From the NCBI GenBank assembly GCA_041393495.1, contig JAWKKA010000015.1:35788-99787 (forward strand): DNA of 64,000 bases. Direction: 5' to 3'. The stretch comes from RHKX01 sp041393495. Its GTDB lineage: Bacteria > Actinomycetota > Thermoleophilia > Solirubrobacterales > 70-9. Of the stretch, positions 57,661-64,000 are shown piece by piece. Position 1 is the first letter of the stretch; each line of letters starts with the position of its first letter. The position numbers and the translations under genes are program-made. The notes below the pieces were generated by a model. The model ran no database searches and was not told the origin of the DNA. It saw only the letters and a program-made list of their open reading frames with translations.

Positions 57661-58416
57661 TCAGTCCTCGTGCCAGGGAGTGAGGATGCGCGGGCCGTCG
57701 GCGCCGACGGCGACGGTGAACTCGAAATGGGCGGCGAGCGAGCCGTCCTCGGAGTAGACGGCCCAGTTGTCGGAGCCCATCCTGATCTCGGGCGAGCCGA
57801 TGTTGACCATCGGCTCGATCGCGAAGGTCATCCCCTCCTCGAGCAGCGGGCCCCTGCCGGCCTCCCCGAAGTTCGGGATCTGCGGGTCCTCGTGCATGCG
57901 CCTGCCGATGCCGTGGCCGACGAGGCTGCGGATCACGGCGAGACCGTCGCGCTCGACGCGCTCCTGGATCGCGTGGGAGATATCGCCGAGGTGGTTGCCG
58001 GCCTTCGCCTCGGCGATCCCGCAGAGCAGCGAGTCCTTCGTCGTTTCGAGCAGCTGCAGCGCCGGCTCGGAGACCGGGCCGATCGGAATCGTGAAGGCGG
58101 CGTCGGCGACCCAGCCATCGAGCGTCACGCCGACGTCGAGGGAGATCACGTCGCCCCGCTTGAGCTCGTAGGGGCCGGGGATGCCGTGGACGACCATCGA
58201 GTTCGGCGAGGCGCAGATCGACCCCGGGAATCCGTTGTAGCCCTTGAAGGCCGCCTCGGCTCCCTGCGAGCGGATGAAGCGCTCGGCGGCGAGGTCGAGG
58301 TCGAGCGTCGTCACGCCGGGGCGGGCGCTCTTCTTGAGCATCTTCAGGCAGCGGACGAGGATGTCCCCCGCGGCCGCCATCTTGTCGATCTGCTCCGGGG
58401 TCTTCGTGACGATCAA
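57661..58416 (-). CDS. map: Type I methionine aminopeptidase
   Basis: A 251-residue metalloprotease that removes the N-terminal methionine. It opens with MIVTKTPEQIDKMAAAGDIL. The metal ligands are in order: SMVVHGIPGP (His), ISLDVGVTLDGWVADAAFT (two Asp), GHGIGRRMHEDPQIP (His), EEGMTFAIEPMVN (Glu) and VYSEDGSLAAHFE (Glu). The start is ATG 58416, four bases past the adk stop. secY-adk-map is the usual order, but here two extra genes lie between secY and adk. Confidence 0.97.
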   Translation of the reverse strand: MIVTKTPEQIDKMAAAGDILVRCLKMLKKSARPGVTTLDLDLAAERFIRSQGAEAAFKGYNGFPGSICASPNSMVVHGIPGPYELKRGDVISLDVGVTLDGWVADAAFTIPIGPVSEPALQLLETTKDSLLCGIAEAKAGNHLGDISHAIQERVERDGLAVIRSLVGHGIGRRMHEDPQIPNFGEAGRGPLLEEGMTFAIEPMVNIGSPEIRMGSDNWAVYSEDGSLAAHFEFTVAVGADGPRILTPWHED

Positions 58417-58420
58417 CGGG

Positions 58421-59095
58421 TCAGAGCTCTTCTTCCATCCGCAGGGTCGCGAGCAGCGCCCGGATCCGGTTGCCGACCGCCTCCGGCTTCAGCGACCCGT
58501 CGACCCGCTTGAGGATCCCCTGCTCCTCGTAGAAGTCGACGAGCGGCTTCGTCTTGGCGTGGTAGGTCTCGAGACGGTGGCGGATCACCTCGGGCTCGTC
58601 GTCGTCGCGGACGATCAGCCGGGCGCCGCAGATGTCGCAGACCCCCTCGTTCTTCGGCGGGTCGAACTCGACGTGGAAGATGTGCCCGTTCTTGGCGCAG
58701 GTCCGGCGGCCGCCGAGCCGGCGGATCACCTCGTCGTCGCTGACGTCGATCAGGACAGCGGCGGTGATCGACCGTCCGAGCGCGTCCATCTCCCCGGCCA
58801 ACGCCTCGGCCTGGCCGACCGTTCGCGGGAACCCGTCGAGGATGAACCCGTCGGCGGCCTCGTTGCTCTCGACGCGCTCGGCGATCACCGCGATGATCAC
58901 TTCGTCGGGCACGAGATCGCCCCGGTCCATGTACTCCTTCGCGGTCCTGCCGAGCTCGGTCCCGTCCGTGACCGCGGCGCGGAGGATGTCGCCGGTCGCG
59001 TAGTAGGGAAGCCGGAAGTCCTCCTGCAGGCGCTCGCCCTGGGTCCCCTTGCCGGACCCGGGAGGTCCGAGGAGGATGAGGTTCAACTCGGCCAT
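58421..59095 (-). CDS. adk: Adenylate kinase
   Basis: A 224-residue kinase that interconverts AMP, ADP and ATP. The P-loop is LLGPPGSGKGTQGERLQ, then YYATGDILRAAVTDG and GFPRTVGQAEALAGEMD. The LID domain has RRLGGRRTCAKNGHIFHVEF and VCDICGARLIVRDD, a zinc-type LID with three cysteines and a histidine rather than four cysteines. The length is that of the long-LID form. It is four bases before map. Confidence 0.96.
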   Translation of the reverse strand: MAELNLILLGPPGSGKGTQGERLQEDFRLPYYATGDILRAAVTDGTELGRTAKEYMDRGDLVPDEVIIAVIAERVESNEAADGFILDGFPRTVGQAEALAGEMDALGRSITAAVLIDVSDDEVIRRLGGRRTCAKNGHIFHVEFDPPKNEGVCDICGARLIVRDDDEPEVIRHRLETYHAKTKPLVDFYEEQGILKRVDGSLKPEAVGNRIRALLATLRMEEEL

Positions 59096-59210
59096 GGGAC
59101 CGTGCAGGCTACCGAGCGCCTGTCGAGCGGGTCATGGCCGACGTCCCGGCCGTGCGGCTGCGCCCGCGCTGCCGGCCCCGGCTCGCGACCAGTCGGTCGC
59201 GCGCCTCGCG

Positions 59211-60383
59211 CTAGCCGACCGGCTTGCGCTTGCGCGGATCGACGAAGGGAAGCGAGGCGGTCACGGCGCGGCGGCGGGAGCCGTCGGGCAGCTCCAGGGT
59301 GAGCTCGTTGCCCGGATCCGCCAGCTCGATCGGGACCCAGACGTAGCCGATGTTCTTCTCGAGCCCCGGGGAGCGAATCGCGATCGTCGCGTGGCCGACC
59401 CGATCACCGTTGCTCAGCGCCGGCCAGAACTCGGTCAGCTCCCAGGCGAGCGGCTCGCCCTCGATCTCCATCCCGACGAGCTTGCGGCTCACGCCCTCGG
59501 CGCGGATCCGCTCGAGCGCCTCCTTGCCGATGTAGTCAGCCTCCTGCTCCTCGACCAACCGCTCCAGGCCGGTGACCTCGAACGGATTGTCGCCGAGAGT
59601 CATGTCGGAGCGGTAGTTGAAGATCCCCGCCTCGATCCGCCGCGCTTCGCAGGGGGCGATCGGGCGGATGTCATGGGGGGCGCCGGCCTCCATGACGCTG
59701 TTCCAGAGATCGTCGCCGCGGTCGGGGTCGCAGAGGTAGATCTCGTAGCCGATCTCGCCCGTCCACCCGGTGCGGCCGATGACGACGGGAGCGCCGTCGA
59801 GCTCGGCATGCATGCAGTAGTAGTAGGGCACCTCGAGCACCGCGTCGCCGAACAGAGCGCTGACCACGTCCTTGGCCTTCGGGCCCTGGACCTGGACCGG
59901 GTACACGGGCGGGTCGGAGATCTCGACGTCGAGGCCCGCGCCCCATGCCACCCCGCGGGCCCACAGTCCGGCATCGCTGTCGGCGAGCGCGAGCCAGAAG
60001 GTGTCCTCATGCGGTCGCAGCAGGACCGGGTCGTTGACGATCCCGCCGTCAGCTTCGATCAGGGGGGCGTACTTGCATTGACCGACCTCGCACCTGGTCA
60101 GGTCACGACAGGTGAGCAGGTTGGTGAGCTCGAGCGCGTCGGGGCCCTTGATCTGGACGATGTGCTCGACGCCGACGTCCCAGAGGGTCACGTGCTCGAG
60201 CAGGTGCTTGTACTCGTTGACGGGATCGTCGTAGTAGGCGGGGATGAAGCGGTGGTTGTAGACGTCGTAGGCGGAGCACCCCGCGCGCAGAGTGGCTTCG
60301 AAGTACGGGGATCGCTCGTACCAGGGACCGAAGTACAGAGTGGTGGACTCGGGGATCGTGGCTGTGTCGACTGTGGCTTCCAT
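59211..60383 (-). CDS. GcvT-family (aminomethyltransferase/DmdA-like) protein
   Basis: A 390-residue protein of the folate-binding GcvT fold. It has VYNHRFIPAYYDDP, LEHVTLWDVGVEHIVQIKGP, TNLLTCRDLTRCEVGQCKYA, and later VIGRTGWTGEIGYEIYLCDP and EAGIFNYRSDM, all GcvT-like. The early YNHRFIP and the LWDVGVEHIVQIKGPDA block resemble the demethylase DmdA more than true GcvT. A methyl or aminomethyl transfer to tetrahydrofolate is likely. No other glycine-cleavage genes (gcvH, gcvP) are near, which argues against the classic role. It stands between a secreted protein and adk. Confidence 0.8.
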   Translation of the reverse strand: MEATVDTATIPESTTLYFGPWYERSPYFEATLRAGCSAYDVYNHRFIPAYYDDPVNEYKHLLEHVTLWDVGVEHIVQIKGPDALELTNLLTCRDLTRCEVGQCKYAPLIEADGGIVNDPVLLRPHEDTFWLALADSDAGLWARGVAWGAGLDVEISDPPVYPVQVQGPKAKDVVSALFGDAVLEVPYYYCMHAELDGAPVVIGRTGWTGEIGYEIYLCDPDRGDDLWNSVMEAGAPHDIRPIAPCEARRIEAGIFNYRSDMTLGDNPFEVTGLERLVEEQEADYIGKEALERIRAEGVSRKLVGMEIEGEPLAWELTEFWPALSNGDRVGHATIAIRSPGLEKNIGYVWVPIELADPGNELTLELPDGSRRRAVTASLPFVDPRKRKPVG

Positions 60384-60478
60384 CGGGGCCGATCCTATCC
60401 GAGAGATCGCGACCGACGTCGAGGTCGGCCGCGGGCCGGGAGGCCGACAGCGTCGTCGTCAGCGGGGTATCGGGATCG

Positions 60479-61324
60479 CTACGGCCGCAAGGCGACGAGC
60501 GATCCGTAGTGGTGCACGGCCGTGCCGCCGAAGCCGGGTCGGGCGCCCAGGCGCGCATCGACCGCCGCCAGCGCGGCCGCGAGCGCGGCCCGGCCCTCTT
60601 GGAAGAAGGTGATCGACGGCGGGTCGTAGTCGCCGGTCTCGACGCCGACCGTCGCCCGCCTGCCGAGCTCGCCGGCGATCCGGACCTCGCGCCGGGCGAC
60701 GTCGATCACCTCGTCGGCGGAGTCCCGGTAGGCCATGATCGTGACGCCGTCGGTCGCCGCGATCGTCGCCTCGGCGAGCGACCCGGGGCCGAGGCGGATG
60801 CCGTCGAACCAGAACGGGATGTCGGCTGCGAGCGGGAGCGGGCCGGCCGCACGCCGGGCGGCGCGCAGCGAATCGACGAGATCGCGCTGGGTCCGGCGCT
60901 CGTGTCGGTCCCAGGCCCGCAGGCCGTAGGGCTCGACGTCGACGTGGATGCCGGCGAGGCGGGCGCCGGGCGGCGCGCCACGCTGATAGCGCCGTGCCGA
61001 GCGCACGAACGCGAGCATCCCGCCCCGGTCGGTGGTCGCCCAGCGCCGCTCGCCGCCGAGCGCCTCGACGACGACGCCGCCGTCGCGGAGATCGGCGATG
61101 GCCGCGCGCACGTGCGGGCCGAACCCGCCCTGCGCGTACAGATAGACACGCTCGAAGCCGGCGGCGACGGTGAAGTCAGTGAGCTCTGCGGAGCCCTCCC
61201 AGGACCAGACCCAGAGGGCATCCGCGCCGAGGTCGTCGGGCGGATCGGCTGGCGCGGCGGCTGGCAGCGAAAGGACGAGCGAGGCCGCGAACAGCGCGCC
61301 GAGAGCGATCAGAAGGCGGAGCAT
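60479..61324 (-). CDS. Secreted hypothetical protein, possible TIM-barrel hydrolase
   Basis: A 281-residue protein. The signal peptide is MLRLLIALGALFAASLVLSL, cleaved near APA. The body has ADALWVWSWEGSAELTDFTV and a GIHVDVEPYGLRAWD segment in which an Asp-Val-Glu pair sits on a strand. With PLAADIPFWFDG and DGVTIMAYRDSADEV, this suggests a TIM barrel related to glycosyl hydrolases. No family is recognised with confidence. It stands 275 bases past secY, behind two hairpins. Confidence 0.75.
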   Translation of the reverse strand: MLRLLIALGALFAASLVLSLPAAAPADPPDDLGADALWVWSWEGSAELTDFTVAAGFERVYLYAQGGFGPHVRAAIADLRDGGVVVEALGGERRWATTDRGGMLAFVRSARRYQRGAPPGARLAGIHVDVEPYGLRAWDRHERRTQRDLVDSLRAARRAAGPLPLAADIPFWFDGIRLGPGSLAEATIAATDGVTIMAYRDSADEVIDVARREVRIAGELGRRATVGVETGDYDPPSITFFQEGRAALAAALAAVDARLGARPGFGGTAVHHYGSLVALRP

Positions 61325-61511
61325 CGCGCCGCCACGCTAGCCGAAGCCGCCGCCGAGCCGACCGAAGCGGACGGACGGACCGTGGCCGGCCGCGGGCCGA
61401 AGGCGGCCCCGGCACCGCGGGCGGCATCGCGGGCGGCACCGACCATCGCGGGGCACGTTCCCGGGAAATGGTCCCGATCCTGTGCCACGCGTTGCTGCTC
61501 CCGGGCCAACC

Positions 61512-61592
61512 CCGGCGGACGCGGGGATGCCGCCGGAGCGATCCCTGCTTCGGAGAGGCCAACGGTCCGGCGGACGCGGAGCGTGCCGCCGG
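61512..61592 (-). terminator. Duplicated hairpins behind secY
   Basis: Two copies of a hairpin lie past the secY stop. The first is CCGGCGG (61567-61573) with CCGCCGG (61586-61592), and the second is CCGGCGG (61512-61518) with CCGCCGG (61530-61536). Both have perfect 7-base stems and loops of 11-12 bases; the surrounding sequence (GCGATCCCT-CTT) is duplicated too, with a period of about 55 bases. They probably act as a terminator pair. No T-run is present. Confidence 0.6.
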
Positions 61593-61599
61593 GCGATCC

Positions 61600-62868
61600 C
61601 TACTTGAGAAAGCCCTCGTAGTTGCGCATCATCAGCTGGGCCTCGAGCTGCTTGACGGTGTCGAGCGCGACGCCGACGACGATCAGGATCGAGGTGCCGC
61701 CGAAGAAGAAGTTCGCCGAGGTCTGGCTGATCAGGATCGTCGGCAGGGCGGCGACGAGGCCGAGGTAGAGGGCGCCGGCGAACGTCAGCCGGGAGAGGAT
61801 CCGGTCGAGGTACTCGGCGGTCGGCCGGCCGGGACGGACGCCGGGGATGAAGCCGCCGTACTTCTTCAGGTTGTCGGCCTGATCGACCGGGTTGAAGGTG
61901 ACCGCGGTGTAGAAGTAGGTGAAGATGATGATGAAGAAGACCTCGCCGATCACGTAAGCCCAGCGATCGGGACTGAAGAACGCGGCGAAGTCGAGCGCGG
62001 CGGGCGTGTTGAGGAGCTGGCCGACGGTCGGCGGGAACGCCATGATCGACGCCGCGAAGATGACCGGGATGACCCCGGCCATGTTGACGCGCAGCGGCAG
62101 GTAGCTCGACCCGCCGGTCGTCATCTTGCGGCCGACGACCCGCTTGGCGTACTGGACCGGGATCCGCCGCTGGCCCTCCTGGACGAAGACGATGCCGACG
62201 ATCACCGCCAACGCGATGAACGGCATCATCACGACGAAGACCTGATCGTCGTTGTTCCACCAGGCGGAGACCCCTTGCGGCAGGCCGGAGACGATCGAGG
62301 CGAAGATCATCAGCGAGATCCCGTTGCCGATGCCGCGCTGGGTGATCAGCTCGCCGAGCCACATCAGCAGCACGGTGCCCGCGGTCAGCGAGATCACGAC
62401 CAGCATCAGCTTCGCGAAGGTGAGCTCGCCGACGACGCTCTGGCCGCTGCTGCCGAACGACCGGAACAGGAACACGTAGCCGGTCGACTGCAGGAACGCC
62501 AGGACGACGGTCAGATACCGCGTGTACTGGGTGATCTTCTGCTGGCCGACCTCGCCCTCCTTCTGGAGCTTCTCGAGTGCCGGCACGACCACGGTCAGCA
62601 GCTGAAGGATGATCGAGGCCGTTATGTAGGGCATGATCCCGAGCGCGAACAGCGACAGCCGCGAGAGGCCGCCGCCGCTGAACAGGTTGAGGAAGCCGAG
62701 GATGTCGGAGCCGGCGAAGTTGTCCTGGAGGTCGCTGATCGCGCTCGCCTCGACCCCCGGCGCCGGGATGTAGGCGCCGAGTCGATAGAGCGCGAGCATC
62801 GCCGCCGTGAAGGCGATCTTGCGCCGGATCTCGGGGATCGCGAACGCGTTTCCGAGGATCCTCAGCAT
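61600..62868 (-). CDS. secY: Preprotein translocase subunit SecY
   Basis: A 422-residue membrane protein that forms the Sec channel. It has ALYRLGAYIPAPGVEASAIS near the first span, then LGIMPYITASIILQLLTVVV, YTRYLTVVLAFLQSTGYVFL and many further spans. MWLGELITQRGIGNGISLMI and GVIPVIFAASIMAFPPTVGQ are family hallmarks. FNPVDQADNLKKYGGFIPGV also matches. It follows rplO by six bases, the normal place. Downstream the usual adk is displaced by two other genes. Confidence 0.98.
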   Translation of the reverse strand: MLRILGNAFAIPEIRRKIAFTAAMLALYRLGAYIPAPGVEASAISDLQDNFAGSDILGFLNLFSGGGLSRLSLFALGIMPYITASIILQLLTVVVPALEKLQKEGEVGQQKITQYTRYLTVVLAFLQSTGYVFLFRSFGSSGQSVVGELTFAKLMLVVISLTAGTVLLMWLGELITQRGIGNGISLMIFASIVSGLPQGVSAWWNNDDQVFVVMMPFIALAVIVGIVFVQEGQRRIPVQYAKRVVGRKMTTGGSSYLPLRVNMAGVIPVIFAASIMAFPPTVGQLLNTPAALDFAAFFSPDRWAYVIGEVFFIIIFTYFYTAVTFNPVDQADNLKKYGGFIPGVRPGRPTAEYLDRILSRLTFAGALYLGLVAALPTILISQTSANFFFGGTSILIVVGVALDTVKQLEAQLMMRNYEGFLK

Positions 62869-62874
62869 CGACGA

Positions 62875-63366
62875 CTACTCGATGACTTCGACGCTACCGC
62901 CCGCCGCCTCGATCTTCTCGCGGGCGGTGCTGCTGAAGGCGTGGGCGCGGACGACGAGCTTCTTGCTGAGCTCGCCGTTGCCGAGAATCTTGACCGGGTG
63001 CCTGCGGGTCGCGAGGCCGGCAGCCCTCAGCGACTGCGGCGTCACCTCGGCGCCGTCGTCGAAGCGGTCCTCGAGCGTCGCCACGTTGATCGGCTGGGTG
63101 TGGGTCCGGAACGGCTCGAACGGCATCGACATCTTCTTGTTCGGACCGCGCAGCTTCCGCATCCGCATGTGGATCGGGTTCTGGCCGCCCTCGTGGGCGA
63201 CCTTTCGCTTCGCGCCCGCGCGCTGGCCGGCGCCCTTGTGGCCGCGGCCGGAGGTCTTGCCGGTGCCGGAGCCGTACCCGCGCCCGACGCGCTTGCGGCT
63301 CTTGCGGGTCCCCGGCTTCGGGGTCAGGTTGTCGAGGCCGACGTCCTCGGGGTCGACGCGCGCCAT
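62875..63366 (-). CDS. rplO: 50S ribosomal protein L15
   Basis: A 163-residue protein. It opens with VDPEDVGLDNLTPKPGTRKS and continues KRVGRGYGSGTGKTSGRGHK and GAGQRAGAKRKVAHEGGQNP, the conserved L15 N-terminus. The globular part ends in AREKIEAAGGSVEVIE. Overlaps rpmD by one base. Next comes secY. Confidence 0.97.
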   Translation of the reverse strand: MARVDPEDVGLDNLTPKPGTRKSRKRVGRGYGSGTGKTSGRGHKGAGQRAGAKRKVAHEGGQNPIHMRMRKLRGPNKKMSMPFEPFRTHTQPINVATLEDRFDDGAEVTPQSLRAAGLATRRHPVKILGNGELSKKLVVRAHAFSSTAREKIEAAGGSVEVIE

Positions 63367-63566
63367 CAGGACTCCTTCCCCGCGGCTGCCGCCGGCTCGA
63401 CGGTGACGAGGTGGTCGACCTTGCGGAGCAGGCCGTGGAGGTCCTCGGTGTCCTCGCGGACCACCGACTTGCCGATCCGGCCGAGCCGCAGCGTCCGCAG
63501 GGTGTCGCGCTGGCGCGGGCTCGAGCCGTTCGCCGAGCGAACCTGCTTGATCAGAAGCTCAGCCAT
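63366..63566 (-). CDS. rpmD: 50S ribosomal protein L30
   Basis: A 66-residue protein with LLIKQVRSANGSSPRQRDTL and TLRLGRIGKSVVREDTEDLH, typical of L30. It ends in a short Ala-rich tail. The start overlaps the rpsE stop by eight bases and the end overlaps rplO by one base, so the three are tightly coupled. Confidence 0.95.
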   Translation of the reverse strand: MAELLIKQVRSANGSSPRQRDTLRTLRLGRIGKSVVREDTEDLHGLLRKVDHLVTVEPAAAAGKES

Positions 63567-64000
63567 CGCCGGACTTCTCCTCGCCGGCCTCCGAAGCGTC
63601 GCCTTCGCCGTCTGCTGTCTGCTGTCTGCTGTCCTCCTCGGCCGCGACAGCGACCGCGGTCCCGCCGCCCCCGGCGGCGTCGGCGCCGGCGCTGCTCGCC
63701 GCCTGCTGCTCGCTGCCTGCCTGCTTCGGCACCCCGAGCACCTGCTTGATCGTCAATCCGCGGAGCTCGGCGACCTCCTCGGGCTTGCGGAGGCCGCGGA
63801 GGCCCTCCATCGTCGCCTTGACCTGGTTGATCGGGTTGTTGGTCCCGATCGACTTCGTCAACACGTCGCGGATCCCGCCGAGCTCGAGGACGGCGCGGAC
63901 GCCGCCGCCGGCGATCACGCCGGTGCCTTCGCTGGCCGGCCGCAGGACGACGTGACCGGCGCCGAAGCGGCCGACGATCCGGTGCGGCAGCGTCTGTCCG
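63559..64000 (-). CDS. rpsE: 30S ribosomal protein S5 (start outside the window)
   Basis: The C-terminal 146 residues of S5. SEGTGVIAGGGVRAVLELGG, then SIGTNNPINQVKATMEGLRG are the S5 core, and the upstream HRIVGRFGAGHVVLRPA part is also in frame. After about residue 90 of the visible part, a tail of 50 residues follows that is rich in Ala, Gly, Glu and Gln and is not found in normal S5. This tail is encoded partly by three heptamers (TCTGCTG) at 63611-63631. The start lies past the right edge. Confidence 0.93.
   Translation of the reverse strand, partial: GQTLPHRIVGRFGAGHVVLRPASEGTGVIAGGGVRAVLELGGIRDVLTKSIGTNNPINQVKATMEGLRGLRKPEEVAELRGLTIKQVLGVPKQAGSEQQAASSAGADAAGGGGTAVAVAAEEDSRQQTADGEGDASEAGEEKSGDG

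Overview
The window is a GC-rich, gene-dense piece of an actinobacterial chromosome. Several features point to Thermoleophilia (Solirubrobacterales-like): strong GC bias at third codon positions, frequent GTG starts, many secreted Ig-like or propeller proteins, a ribosomal-protein locus in a non-canonical order, and a mixture of soil-type lipid and hydrogenase-maturation genes. The taxonomic placement is inference, because no rRNA gene is present. One tRNA gene (Pro, CGG) was found. I saw no CRISPR array, prophage or insertion sequence. No gene-free stretch exceeds 300 bases; the largest are 24350-24639, 61325-61599, 34313-34569 and 53532-53779, and all four carry repeats or hairpins described below.

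Layout. 1-9.7 kb: a truncated metallo-beta-lactamase-fold hydrolase, a glpK-reductase-plsC operon (glycerolipid supply), a glycosyltransferase, a 70-residue stand-alone biotinyl protein, an aldehyde dehydrogenase-cupin-lipoprotein operon, an enoyl-CoA hydratase and an AlkA-type glycosylase. 9.9-13.6 kb: a two-gene acyl-CoA carboxylase operon. 13.8-21 kb: an esterase, a lipoprotein sulfatase and a complete bioB-bioF-bioD-bioA operon, so biotin synthesis sits beside biotin-using enzymes. 21-26 kb: an ECF sigma factor with a DUF4349 partner, rubredoxin, a Nudix hydrolase, LemA and superoxide dismutase. 26-35.8 kb: acetoacetyl-CoA synthetase, two secreted YWTD-propeller proteins, tRNA-Pro, a DsbA-like protein, a 58-residue protein behind a near-consensus promoter, a long-chain acyl-CoA ligase and a patatin. 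36-41.5 kb: PBP4-type carboxypeptidase, surE-ligA and a NixA-type nickel transporter. 41.5-49 kb: a hydrogenase maturation operon (hypC, a second HypC-like gene, hypD, hypE, hypA, hypB, a double-SIS protein, hypF) with no hydrogenase structural genes in view. 49-64 kb: truA, a MazF-type toxin-antitoxin pair, and the spc/alpha ribosomal loci from rpsE to rplQ, interrupted by a GcvT/DmdA-like gene, a secreted protein, an ABC exporter and a flavodoxin.

The most notable observations are these. (1) Three frame breaks lie within about 650 bases in rpsD and rpoA, two of them explicable as loss of a GC dinucleotide. (2) A perfect 30-base palindrome and a near-consensus promoter lie upstream of an unrecognised 58-residue protein. 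(3) Two unrelated families of short palindromic intergenic repeats are each present twice. (4) A Hyp operon carries a double-SIS protein and a second HypC paralogue. (5) Short tandem duplications recur just past stop codons.
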